DNA of 10,321 nucleotides. Origin: JAIBCM01 sp041395165 (GTDB lineage Bacteria > Verrucomicrobiota > Verrucomicrobiia > JADLBR01 > JAIBCM01). How positions within the stretch are numbered: the stretch's first letter is position 1; every line of letters begins with the position of its first letter. Below, in pieces: positions 1-7,549 of the stretch. Made by a program: the position numbers and the translations under genes. The DNA is taken from assembly GCA_041395165.1 (NCBI GenBank), contig JAWLBA010000024.1:1-10321 (forward strand), given 5' to 3'. Under the pieces are notes generated by a model. The model saw only the letters and a list, made by a program, of their open reading frames with translations, did not search any database and was not told where the DNA came from.

Positions 1-1
1 G

Positions 2-1678
2 GATGCGGCGACGCTTAATATTTCAGGCATTGTTGGGAAGACCGTGCACGTCGGGACGCCGCGACGTTATGTGATAGTGGCCAATGTTGCTGGGAATGCT
101 GTGCATAATGGCACGATTAATTTGCAGATTGTCAATAATGGCAATGTAACTTCGAGCGCTAATACTATTAACACAACAGCGCCTTATCCCGCCGTGCCAA
201 TTAATCATACCGTTCAAGATGTTACGGCGCCGACCATTGCTGTTTTAACTCCGCCCGATAATGCAACGGGTGTTATCCCCAGTGCAAATTTATCGATTCA
301 ATTTAGCGAATCGGTTGCGGTAGGTGCGGGAAATATTACGATTGTTGAAACTGGTGTGGGTAATTTTGAAGTGATTCCAGTCAATGATCCTCGTGTTACC
401 ATTTTAGGAAATACGGTGACGATTAATCCCGATGGTGTTTTAGCTTTTGGGACGGCTTATCATGTGTTGATTGACAATGGTGCTTTCGTGGATGTGGCTA
501 ACAATGCTTTTACTGGCATTAATAATCAGACGACTTGGAATTTCACTTCTGTTGCGAATACGTCTCCAACTATTGAAGGAGCTGGTATTGCAGATGTTGT
601 CGTAGATGAAAGTGCGCCTCCTACGGTGATTGATTTACCGCCTGCTTTCCAAGATGCGGAAACAGCCGACGCGAACTTAGTTTATTCGGTGGAAGCGACT
701 AATTTTGTGAGTGGCGATGCTGAAATTTTCAGTGGTGTGACAGTTGATAACAATGCTGACACACTCACTTTAAGTTATCTTCCTAATTCTAACGGTGTCT
801 TTACCATTACCGTGCGTGCGACGGATGAGGGCGCTTTATTTGTCGAAGACACTTTCCAAGTCACCGTCAACGCAATTGTGGAACCGGTCACAGGTATCAC
901 GAATTTAGTAGTGACACCAACTAACGGGTTTATTGCGATTAGCAAAACTTTGCCAATGACAGCAACGGGCATTGGCACCAATGGCACGACAAATGTTACG
1001 CTTGCGTCGACTTGGAGTTCGGGTGATACGAATATTGCTACAGTCGACAATGCAGGAGTTGTGATGGGGTTAAGCGCTGGCGATGTTGCGATCACGGCAG
1101 TTTTTGATGATTTGACGAATAGCGCAACAGTCAAAGTGCGAAAAGAATTCGCTATTACCTTTAGCAAAATTAAACCTGCTAAACGCACAACTCAACTCAA
1201 AGTGGGCAAAGCGTTTAAAGTAAAAGGCAAATTTGATACCGGCACCAATGTCTTTACGAAAGCCGATATCACAACTTTACCGCTCAAAATTCAGTTGGCA
1301 TTTCTATTTACTAGCACCAATACGAATGGTGGTGCAGCACAAGTTACGGCGTTCCAAGATGTGACTAAGATCAAAGGGTTCAAGGCGACCAAACCCAAGA
1401 GCTTAGGGAAATTTATTGCAAAATCGGTAGGGGCAGATTTGCCTGCGGGTAATGCGACAGTTTTATTGCAAGCAACTTTGGGTCCTGATGGCATCAATCA
1501 AGCGGTTTCGCCGATCTTTACGAATCCCACTCCTTTTGAGGTGAGAAGAAAAATAAACTGCTTCATTTTAAAATTTAAACTCCTCTTAAGTCATTCAATG
1601 GCTCAGAGGAGTTTTTTTATTCGTGAGTTTGCGCTTCCAGACATGTCTTTAATTTACTTCCAAAGGATTATATCATAA
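2..1678 (+). CDS. Multi-domain bacterial Ig-like surface/secreted protein, 5'-partial
   Basis: The reading frame is open from base 2, so the gene begins upstream; the GTG at 44 is only an internal codon. Counting residues from base 44, a SbsA/Big_5-type Ig domain covers about 58-168 (opening TAPTIAVLTPPDNATGV, ending TTWNFTS). A cadherin-like domain follows at about 172-278 (FQDAETADANLVYSV, then FTITVRATDEG), and a Big_2-type domain at about 280-365 (STWSSGDTNIATVDNAG). The tail at about 366-500 is lysine-rich and I do not recognise it. Such domains usually belong to exported adhesins or envelope proteins; no signal peptide or anchor is visible in this fragment. The last roughly 40 codons run through an intrinsic terminator hairpin, which is odd. 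Removing one A from the A5 run at 1549-1553 would end the protein at a TAA at 1554, just before the hairpin, so the true end is probably there. The domain calls are from pattern recognition; the substrate or partner is unknown. Confidence 0.8.
   Translation, partial: DAATLNISGIVGKTVHVGTPRRYVIVANVAGNAVHNGTINLQIVNNGNVTSSANTINTTAPYPAVPINHTVQDVTAPTIAVLTPPDNATGVIPSANLSIQFSESVAVGAGNITIVETGVGNFEVIPVNDPRVTILGNTVTINPDGVLAFGTAYHVLIDNGAFVDVANNAFTGINNQTTWNFTSVANTSPTIEGAGIADVVVDESAPPTVIDLPPAFQDAETADANLVYSVEATNFVSGDAEIFSGVTVDNNADTLTLSYLPNSNGVFTITVRATDEGALFVEDTFQVTVNAIVEPVTGITNLVVTPTNGFIAISKTLPMTATGIGTNGTTNVTLASTWSSGDTNIATVDNAGVVMGLSAGDVAITAVFDDLTNSATVKVRKEFAITFSKIKPAKRTTQLKVGKAFKVKGKFDTGTNVFTKADITTLPLKIQLAFLFTSTNTNGGAAQVTAFQDVTKIKGFKATKPKSLGKFIAKSVGADLPAGNATVLLQATLGPDGINQAVSPIFTNPTPFEVRRKINCFILKFKLLLSHSMAQRSFFIREFALPDMSLIYFQRIIS
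1577..1618 (+). terminator. Intrinsic terminator after the Ig-like gene
   Basis: A perfect 10-bp stem, AAACTCCTCT (1577-1586) with AGAGGAGTTT (1605-1614), encloses an 18-base loop and runs into seven T residues (1612-1618). It lies inside the nominal 3' end of the Ig-like ORF. This supports an upstream true stop and separates that gene from the permease that follows. Confidence 0.85.
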
Positions 1679-1699
1679 GTTGAATTAATAGAGAATCTC

Positions 1700-3492
1700 A
1701 TGAAATGGAAAGAGTTATGGCGCGAAGTGAAGGTTTCCTGGCGACAGCTTTCCATAAGAAGCCAGTTAAAATTATTTCCAATTCGGGAAGATTTTGCTCA
1801 TTACGATACCGTTAAGGCCAAAGGTGATTTCAAAGCGGCGCTTAGTGTGGCTTTAATGGCTTTGCCGCAAGGTATGGCTTATGCTTTGGTGGCGGGTTTG
1901 CCTATTCAATATGGCATTTATTGTTCTGCGATTGCTGCTTTTGTAGGCCCTTGGTTTTCCAGTTCGCGTTTTATTTTAGGACCATCAAATGCAACCGCGA
2001 TTTTAGTGTTAAGCGCTTTTATTTTGGATCCTTCCGGAGGCGATAAATTGGCGAGCTTGAGTTTGTTGGTTTGTTAGTAGGACTTTTATTAATTGCCGCA
2101 GCATTTTTGCATGTTCCGACATTGATTCAGTATGTATCGCGTAGTGTGGTAATTGGTTATATGACGGGCGCGGCTTTGTTGATTATTGCTAACCAACTGC
2201 ATAATTGTTTGGGTTTCAAAGTGGGTGATGCGACGACTTTTTTTGATGTCTGGGAATTGACTCTTAAAAGTTTAAAAGAAACGCGTTGGCAAGATTTGAG
2301 TTTGGCATTGTTTGCTTTGGGTATTTATGAAGGAATTCGAAAACATTACACCCGATGGCTGACTGCGGCGATCACGTTAGGTTTGACAACGGTGATTGCC
2401 CAGATTTTGCGGTGGGCGGGCGCAGAGGTGCGTTTTTGGTGCCCTCCCATTTGCTTCGTGGCCCTTAAGTCGGCCGGCTTGGAGTTTGAACAGTTTTTAT
2501 GGCTTGGCCCGATGAAGCGTTTGCTTTGGCTTTATTTGCAATTTTGGAAGGCCTTTTATTTCTAAATCGTTGGCAAGTCGGACGAATCGAACTTATGATG
2601 TGAATCAGGACACGCTTAGTATGGGTATTGCGAATGTGGCTTGCGCTTTTTTCGGGAATGCCGGCGTCTACTTCTCTCCTGTTCGTTCGCAGCTTAATTA
2701 TGAGAAAGTGGTGCAAAAACTTCTTTGTCGAGTGTGTGGAGCGGTTTGATTTGTGCAGTGCTGTTTTCTTTGCTGGACCTCTCATTGGATGGGTTCCTTT
2801 GTCGGCGTTGGCGGTGTGTGTGATTCGGGTGGCTTGGGGGTTGGTGGATTTGCGTCGTATTCGTATTGCGTTGCGAGCCACGCGATCGGATGGGTTAGTC
2901 TTGGTGGTGACTTTTTTGGCTACACTTTTGACGCCTTTAGATTTTGCAATTTTTTAGGAACGGCCATTTCTATTGTTCTGTTTTGCGAAAGGCGGCGATG
3001 CCGCAATTGGTGGAATATACGTTTAATGAAGAGGGTAATTTGTGCGAGGTGGATGCTTTAGGAAAACAGATAAATCCGCAAATTTCTATTATTCATGTGG
3101 AGGGCGAGTTGTTTTTTGGCGCTAGATTTGTTTCGTAATGAAATTGGCGCGTGGCAACGGATGAAAATTAAGGTGATTGTTTTGCGATTAAAGAATGCGC
3201 GTCATTTAACGGACGCAACGAGTGTGATGGCGTTGGAGGAGTTGATTTTATTTTTACGCGAGCGTGGGTGTCACTTGTTAATTAGTGGAGCGATGCGAGA
3301 TGTGATTCGGGTTTTAAAATCTTCAGGTCTTTTTCATTTGTTAGGCTCAGAAAATATCTTTCCTGGTTCTACACAAAACCTAATGTTGCCACACGCAATG
3401 CTTTAAAACGGGCTCAAGAATTGTTGGGCACGGAAAAGGCAGATGTAAGAATTTTTTATGATGCCAATAAAATTAATAAGGCTGAAACTTGA
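1700..3492 (+). pseudogene. SulP-family sulfate/anion permease with STAS domain, multiply frameshifted
   Basis: This is an inner-membrane SulP (SLC26-type) transporter, expected to take up sulfate or another anion. The N-terminal part reads ALPQGMAYALVAGLP and then LGPSNATAIL, both typical of the first SulP membrane segments. Hydrophobic membrane-spanning sequence continues to about 2960, including RSQLNY and GPLIGWVPLSALAV. A C-terminal STAS domain at about 3060-3490 includes HVEGELFFGA, DLFRNEIGAW and LISGAM. Stitching the frames gives about 597 codons, the normal family length, ending at TGA 3490-3492. I count about 12 frame changes, near 2059, 2434, 2508, 2550, 2650, 2680, 2707, 2765, 2952, 2983, 3123 and 3380. 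Almost all are one base and many lie in short T, A, G or C runs. No stop arises by substitution, and residues stay family-like between breaks. Either the gene is recently dead or the local sequence is faulty. Its position just upstream of cysD-cysNC supports a sulfate role. Confidence 0.85.
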
Positions 3493-3499
3493 GAAATAA

Positions 3500-3613
3500 A
3501 TGTTTATGAAAGAAGAGATGAAAAAACTGTCCAAGACTTACTTGCTACTAGGAGCTGGTCTAACGATTGCCTATGCTATTTTATTTTTATTAGCGGTGTT
3601 TAATTATGAATGA
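3500..3613 (+). CDS. Small single-span membrane protein (37 aa), unrecognised
   Basis: An ORF of 37 codons lies between the permease and the phosphatase, starting at ATG 3500 or in-frame ATG 3506. A charged N-terminus (MKEEMKKLSK) leads into one hydrophobic span of about 23 residues (YLLLGAGLTIAYAILFLLAV) with a short NYE tail. This suggests an inner-membrane peptide with a cytoplasmic basic N-terminus. It starts 7 bases after the permease stop, and its TGA (3611-3613) overlaps the ATG (3606) of the next gene, an arrangement typical of translational coupling. A GAGA tract precedes the start. I recognise no family. It lies in a stretch rich in apparent indels, so its frame should be treated with some caution. 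Confidence 0.5.
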   Translation: MFMKEEMKKLSKTYLLLGAGLTIAYAILFLLAVFNYE

Positions 3614-4375
3614 TTCTTTTTTACCTAAAGCGATTGAAATTGTGCAAGAAGCGGGGCAAATGTTGGTTGCGGCATTTGGACGAACGCTAAAAGTGGATGC
3701 GATGAGTGATCATGATATTAAATTAAAATTAGATCAGGAATGCCAGGAGTTGATGACAGATCGTATTTTTTGAAAGCGTTTTTGGATCATACGGTTTTTG
3801 GTGAGGAAGGAGGTACTGCGGAATATGGTGCTTCGGAATTGCAATGGATTGTGGATCCGATTGATGGAACAGTGAATTTTTTCTATGGGTTTCCTCATTT
3901 TGCGATTACTTTGGCTTTACAAAAGAATCAGCAAACGATTTTGGGTGTGACTTATGATCCGTTAAGAAACGGGTATTTACTGCGATAAGGGTGGGGGTGC
4001 AAAGTTAAATGGTCATAAAATTCGCGTGAGCGCGTAAACAACTGAGTGAGGCGATGGTTTCAACGGTTTGCAAAAATGAAATCGGTGGTGGAGGAAAGTT
4101 GGAGTTCAGTACAGTTTTTGGCGAGTCATGCTCGTAAAGTCAGAATGAATGGGTGTGCTGCTTTGGATTTAGCTTATATTGCTTGCGGGCGATTGGACGC
4201 TTATTTTGAAAGAGGTATTCGGCTTTGGGACATTGCTGGGGGAGTTTTATTGGTGGAAGAGGCTGGGGGACGAGTGGATTTGTTGCCTAGAGACGATATT
4301 TTTCTTTCTTATCTTATGACGGCTAGCAATGGTCAATTGGTTGATCTTCCGAATTTTTTTGAAAAAGAAAAATAA
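3606..4375 (+). pseudogene. Inositol monophosphatase-family phosphatase, frameshifted
   Basis: The family is Mg2+-dependent, Li+-sensitive sugar/inositol phosphate phosphatases (SuhB/IMPase; CysQ is a relative). Metal-binding motifs are all present: GEEGG at 3800-3814, DPIDGTVNF at 3854-3880, and WDIAGG at 4226-4243 (family WDxAAG). The C-terminal half also has CAALDLAYIACGRLDAYFE. The stitched length is about 256 codons, close to the usual 260-270. At least five frame changes are needed, near 3769, 3973, 3984, 4032 and 4060-4075. The first turns a T-run before LKAF into a stop. DPIDGTVNF followed by GFPHFAITLAL looks more like SuhB than CysQ. However, a PAP phosphatase would make sense beside sulfate-activation genes, so the substrate is open. 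As with the upstream permease, stops arise only from indels, so sequence error and decay are both possible. Confidence 0.82.
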
Positions 4376-4400
4376 AAAACCACCCGTAAAGGGTGGTTTT
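4376..4400. terminator. Bidirectional intrinsic terminator between converging genes
   Basis: A perfect 10-bp stem, AAAACCACCC (4376-4385) with GGGTGGTTTT (4391-4400), encloses a 5-base loop. It starts directly after the phosphatase stop codon and lies just downstream of the minus-strand lipoprotein gene. The T-run is longer on the minus strand (TTTTTT followed by more AT), so it probably terminates both transcripts. Confidence 0.85.
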
Positions 4401-4421
4401 GTAAAAAAAGAGAAAAATAAT

Positions 4422-4634
4422 TTATTTTTTCTTGCAGCAAGGTTTGTCGCAATTAGGAGGACATTCTCGCTTCTTTTTATGGCAAGATTTGCCGTCATCG
4501 TTATGACACTTTTCTTTCATTGCACACTGTTTTTGAGATCCGCGCTTATTCGATTTTTGTGAAGCGCATCCCACTGTTAAAAAAAGCCCTAAACAAGCAG
4601 CCACCAATAAAGAGGAAATTTTTGTTATTTTCAT
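4422..4634 (-). CDS. Small Cys/Lys-rich putative lipoprotein (70 aa)
   Basis: The N-terminus has the layout of a lipoprotein signal peptide: MKITK, a hydrophobic stretch SLLVAACLGLFL, then TVGC with the presumed lipidated Cys at residue 23. TVG is a slightly non-canonical lipobox, since Leu is usual at -3. The mature part is only about 48 residues, very rich in Lys, and holds seven further Cys at 37, 43, 51, 58, 62, 66 and 67. Two of these are Cys-His pairs (43/44 and 51/52), and a terminal CPPNCDKPCCKKK follows. This spacing suggests metal binding or disulfide bonding in the envelope, but I know no family that fits. The gene is alone on its strand, converges on the phosphatase gene and diverges from cysD. 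A TTGACA box lies 38 bases upstream of the ATG. No Shine-Dalgarno is evident. Confidence 0.6.
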   Translation of the reverse strand: MKITKISSLLVAACLGLFLTVGCASQKSNKRGSQKQCAMKEKCHNDDGKSCHKKKRECPPNCDKPCCKKK

Positions 4635-4757
4635 TATGGGAAGAAAACTAGAATTTTATATTCTTTTGTCAATGGGAATAGGATTTTTCCTGTTGCGCTT
4701 GAAATGAGATTGGATAAGATATGCGGTTTAATATCTACTTAAATTATAGACATTGAT
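4635..4757. other. Divergent intergenic region between lipoprotein gene and cysD
   Basis: These 123 bases must hold the promoters of both divergent genes. For the minus gene a TTGACA box is clear. For cysD only weak plus-strand candidates are visible, for example TTGCGC at 4693-4698 with TAAGAT at 4715-4720 (spacing 16). I see no riboswitch-like helices; the stretch is AT-rich and too short for a SAM riboswitch plus expression platform. Confidence 0.4.
4644..4672 (-). promoter_or_regulatory. Candidate promoter of the small lipoprotein gene, near-leaderless
   Basis: On the minus strand a perfect -35 TTGACA (4672-4667) lies 38 bases before the ATG. The -10 is poor: AGTTTT at spacing 17 or TAGTTT at spacing 16. 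The spacer contains the inverted repeat AGAAT-N5-ATTCT (4650-4664), which could be an operator or chance in AT-rich DNA. The predicted transcript would start only a few bases before the ATG. Confidence 0.4.
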
Positions 4758-5564
4758 ATGATGACACATTTGGATCGTTTGGAGTCGCAAAGTATTTTCA
4801 TTTTGCGCGAGGCTTATCATGCTTTTTCGAACTTGGCGATGCCTTGGTCGATGGGGAAGGATTCCAATGTTTTAATTTGGCTTTGTAAAAAGGCGTTTTG
4901 CGGAAAAATTCCATTTCCTGTTTTGCATATTGATACGACTTATGAATTTCCTGAAATGTTGGAGTATCGGGAGTGGGCCAAAAAACATTATGATTTGGAT
5001 TTAATTGTTAAGATTAATGAAGAGGCGCGGGCGCGGGGTGTGGGCTACGAAACGCATGATCCGGTCACGGTGACTCATGAATTGAAGACAGTCGCCTTGC
5101 AACAGGTTTTATCGAAATATAAATGGGATGCATTGATTACGGGTATTCGGCGAGATGAAGATTCTACGCGTGCGAAGGAACGTTATTTTTCACCGCGCAA
5201 TGCAGAGTTTGAATGGGATTATAAGGATCAACCACCAGAATTTTGGAATCAATTCACTACGGAGTGTAAACCTGGAGAGCATGTTCGCGTGCAACCTTTA
5301 CTGGATTGGACTGAGGTAGATATTTGGGAGTATATTGATCGGGAGCAAATTCCGATTCCCAAAATGTATTTTTCGCGAGAGGGGAAACGTTATCGCTCTT
5401 TGGGATGTTGGCCGATTACAAAAAGTGTGGACAGCAACGCTTCTACCATTCGCGAAATTATCGAGGAACTTAAACAGACCAAAGTGCCGGAACGTGCGGG
5501 TCGAGCTCAGGATCATCACGAGCGCAATGCGATGCAGAAATTGCGGGCGAAGGGGTTTATGTGA
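4758..5564 (+). CDS. cysD: Sulfate adenylyltransferase subunit 2 (ATP sulfurylase small subunit)
   Basis: CysD is the catalytic PP-loop subunit that adenylates sulfate with ATP to APS, driven by GTP hydrolysis in CysN. The PP-loop is SMGKDS at residues 31-36 (family SxGKDS). FPVLHIDTTYEFPEM follows at about 53-67, GIRRDEDSTRAKER at 129-142, PLLDWTEVDIWEY at 180-192, and the signature RYRSLGCWP at 211-219. The C-terminus (ERAGRAQDHHERNAMQKLRAKGF) is typical. At 268 residues it is shorter than the roughly 302-residue enterobacterial form; the missing part maps mainly to the segment before RYRSLGCWP. ATG codons at 4758 and 4761 are both possible starts, and neither has a clear Shine-Dalgarno. 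The gene is uninterrupted and sits 30 bases before cysNC, so the two are presumably cotranscribed and translated as partners. Confidence 0.95.
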   Translation: MMTHLDRLESQSIFILREAYHAFSNLAMPWSMGKDSNVLIWLCKKAFCGKIPFPVLHIDTTYEFPEMLEYREWAKKHYDLDLIVKINEEARARGVGYETHDPVTVTHELKTVALQQVLSKYKWDALITGIRRDEDSTRAKERYFSPRNAEFEWDYKDQPPEFWNQFTTECKPGEHVRVQPLLDWTEVDIWEYIDREQIPIPKMYFSREGKRYRSLGCWPITKSVDSNASTIREIIEELKQTKVPERAGRAQDHHERNAMQKLRAKGFM

Positions 5565-5594
5565 TCTGTATCTTTAAAAAAAACGAATTTAATT

Positions 5595-7511
5595 ATGATG
5601 GAACCTGAAAGATTAAAAATTGTAATTGTAGGTCATGTGGATCATGGCAAATCGACTTTAATTGGCCGACTTTTTTATGATACGGATTCCTTGCCGCAAG
5701 GCAAAGTGGAAAGTATCCGTGCAGCTTGTGAAGCGGAAGGAATGGATTTTGAATATGCTTTTTTGCTTGATGCTTTGTTGGAAGAACAAGAGCAAAACAT
5801 TACTATTGATACTACGCAAATTCCGTTTCGCACCGAAAAACGAAACTATGTGATTATTGATGCGCCAGGTCATAAAGAATTTTTGAAAAATATGATTACG
5901 GGTGCAGCGAGTGCAGATGCTGCGATTTTGTTGATCGATGCACATGAAGGAGTACAAGAACAATCACGTCGTCATGGCTATTTGCTTTCTTTATTAGGCA
6001 TCAAACAAGTAATCGTTGCAGTTAATAAGATGGATTTGGTGGATTTTAAGGAAGAAATTTTTCAAAAGATTCAAAAAGAATATTCTGAATTTTTAGCAAA
6101 GCTTGGAGTCAGTCCACGCCATTTTATTCCTGTTTCTGCGAAGCACGGTCATCATATTACTAAACTTAGCACTGAAATGGCTTGGTATCACGGGCCGGTT
6201 ATTTTAAATGCCTTGGATTCTTTTGAACAACCGGCTCCGAGCACGGATCAGCCTTTGCGTCTGATGGTGCAGGATATTTATCGGTTTGATAAGCGTCGCA
6301 TTGTTGCAGGGCGTATTGAGTCAGGTACTTTAAAGGTTGGAGATGAACTGGTTTTTTGGCCGGATCGCAAGCGTAGTCGAGTGAAATCCATTGAGGCGTG
6401 GGGTGCTAAAAAATCTCCCACAGAATCCAAGGCTGGAGAGTCGGTGGCGATTACCTTGACAGAACAAATTTTTGTGGAGCGCGGACAATTGGCCAGTCAT
6501 TTAAAAGAGGGGCCTGTAGAAGCGCGCGAATTTAAGGCTAATCTTTTCTGGTTGCACAATGAGCCGTTGAAACTTAACACACCTCATACGCTTCGTTTGG
6601 CAACGCAAGAAGTGGAAGCACGCATTATTAAAATTGCGCGAGTGATTGATTCATCAACATTGGAAGAGGTCAAGGAGACTCGCTATGAAATTGGAAAAAA
6701 TGAAGTGGCCGAGGTAATTGTTCGAGCTCGTCGTCCTTTGGCTTTTGATAATATTGATCGCTTTCCCACTACGGCACGTTTTGTGATTCAACAGGGAAGT
6801 CGTATCGGGGGTGGAGGCATTATTCATGATGCTGACTACAACAAGGAAATGGAATCGCAAGGAGTCACGAGCGCAAATATTACTTGGACAGTAGGCAAAG
6901 TAACGCGTGAAGATCGCTCAGAGCGTTTGGGACATCAAGGAGCCGTGATTTGGCTGACGGGATTGTCTGGTTCGGGCAAGTCTACATTGGCGGTGGCTTT
7001 GGAAAATAGTTTACATCGTCGCGGTATGGCGAGTTACATTTTGGATGGAGACAATTTACGACACGGCTTGTGTTCCGATTTAGGTTTTAGTGCAGAAGAT
7101 CGTGCAGAAAATATTCGTCGTGCCGGCGAGCTTGCAAAAATGATGGCGGAGGCCGGTTTAATTGTTGTGACCTCATTAATTTCGCCATTTGCAAAAGATC
7201 GTCAACGCGTGCGCGAAATTTGTCACGCTGGCGGAATTGTTTTTGCCGAAGTTTATGTTAATGCACCAATCGAAGTTTGCGAGCAACGTGATCCACGCCA
7301 ACTTTATAAAAAAGCGCGAGCAGGGGAGATTAAAGGGTTTACAGGAATCGATTCTCCTTATGAAGCACCGCAAAAACCGGATTTGGAAATTAAAACGGGT
7401 CAAATTTCAGTTCAAGAATCGTTGGATCAACTTTTAGAATTGGTGGTCAATTTATCGCGTTCGGATACACCATTGAAAGCTGAAGAGGCCGCACCGGGGA
7501 CTAATATTTAA
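5595..7511 (+). CDS. cysNC: Bifunctional sulfate adenylyltransferase subunit 1 / APS kinase
   Basis: This is a fusion of the GTPase regulatory subunit of ATP sulfurylase (CysN) and APS kinase (CysC), acting with CysD to turn sulfate into APS and then PAPS. The CysN GTPase motifs are GHVDHGKS (13-20), NITIDT (68-73), DAPGH (89-93), NKMD (144-147) and SAK (181-183). EF-Tu-like beta-barrel domains occupy about 220-425. The CysC half begins near 449: Walker A GLSGSGKST (456-464), LDGDNLRHGL, the ISPF active-site serine (Ser530), and FAEVYVNAPIEVCEQRDP through GFTGIDSPYEAP. The 638-residue length is typical of CysNC fusions. The G2 region reads EQNITID where most CysN proteins have QGITID, a minor oddity. 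ATG 5595 or 5598 could be the start; no Shine-Dalgarno is clear. The gene is uninterrupted and presumably in an operon with cysD. Confidence 0.96.
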   Translation: MMEPERLKIVIVGHVDHGKSTLIGRLFYDTDSLPQGKVESIRAACEAEGMDFEYAFLLDALLEEQEQNITIDTTQIPFRTEKRNYVIIDAPGHKEFLKNMITGAASADAAILLIDAHEGVQEQSRRHGYLLSLLGIKQVIVAVNKMDLVDFKEEIFQKIQKEYSEFLAKLGVSPRHFIPVSAKHGHHITKLSTEMAWYHGPVILNALDSFEQPAPSTDQPLRLMVQDIYRFDKRRIVAGRIESGTLKVGDELVFWPDRKRSRVKSIEAWGAKKSPTESKAGESVAITLTEQIFVERGQLASHLKEGPVEAREFKANLFWLHNEPLKLNTPHTLRLATQEVEARIIKIARVIDSSTLEEVKETRYEIGKNEVAEVIVRARRPLAFDNIDRFPTTARFVIQQGSRIGGGGIIHDADYNKEMESQGVTSANITWTVGKVTREDRSERLGHQGAVIWLTGLSGSGKSTLAVALENSLHRRGMASYILDGDNLRHGLCSDLGFSAEDRAENIRRAGELAKMMAEAGLIVVTSLISPFAKDRQRVREICHAGGIVFAEVYVNAPIEVCEQRDPRQLYKKARAGEIKGFTGIDSPYEAPQKPDLEIKTGQISVQESLDQLLELVVNLSRSDTPLKAEEAAPGTNI

Positions 7512-7533
7512 TTTTAATTGGCTGATTAAAATT
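7510..7533. terminator. Weak AT-only hairpin between converging genes
   Basis: A 9-bp inverted repeat, AATTTTAAT (7510-7518) with ATTAAAATT (7525-7533), has a 6-base loop. It sits at the stop of cysNC and 16 bases from the end of the convergent minus-strand gene. It has no GC pairs and no clean T-run on either side, so a terminator role is only plausible by position. Confidence 0.3.
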
Positions 7534-7549
7534 TAAGAAAATCTTTTAT

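Noticed and set aside
775..1188. A 137-codon minus-strand ORF within the Ig-like gene
   Set aside because: It is antisense to well-supported Big_2 and cadherin-like coding sequence and looks like a composition shadow.
2465..2881. A 138-codon minus-strand ORF opposite the permease
   Set aside because: It is the antisense of clear SulP coding sequence, low in complexity, and resembles no family; the plus-strand frames carry the conserved residues.
2753..3061. A 102-codon plus-strand ORF rich in Gly and Cys
   Set aside because: Most of it is an out-of-frame reading of the permease gene; only a short stretch near 2957-2983 is the real SulP frame between two indels.
4635..4757. SAM or other sulfur-responsive riboswitch upstream of cysD
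   Set aside because: Only about 120 AT-rich bases, shared with a divergent promoter; no multi-helix pattern or expression-platform terminator could be seen.
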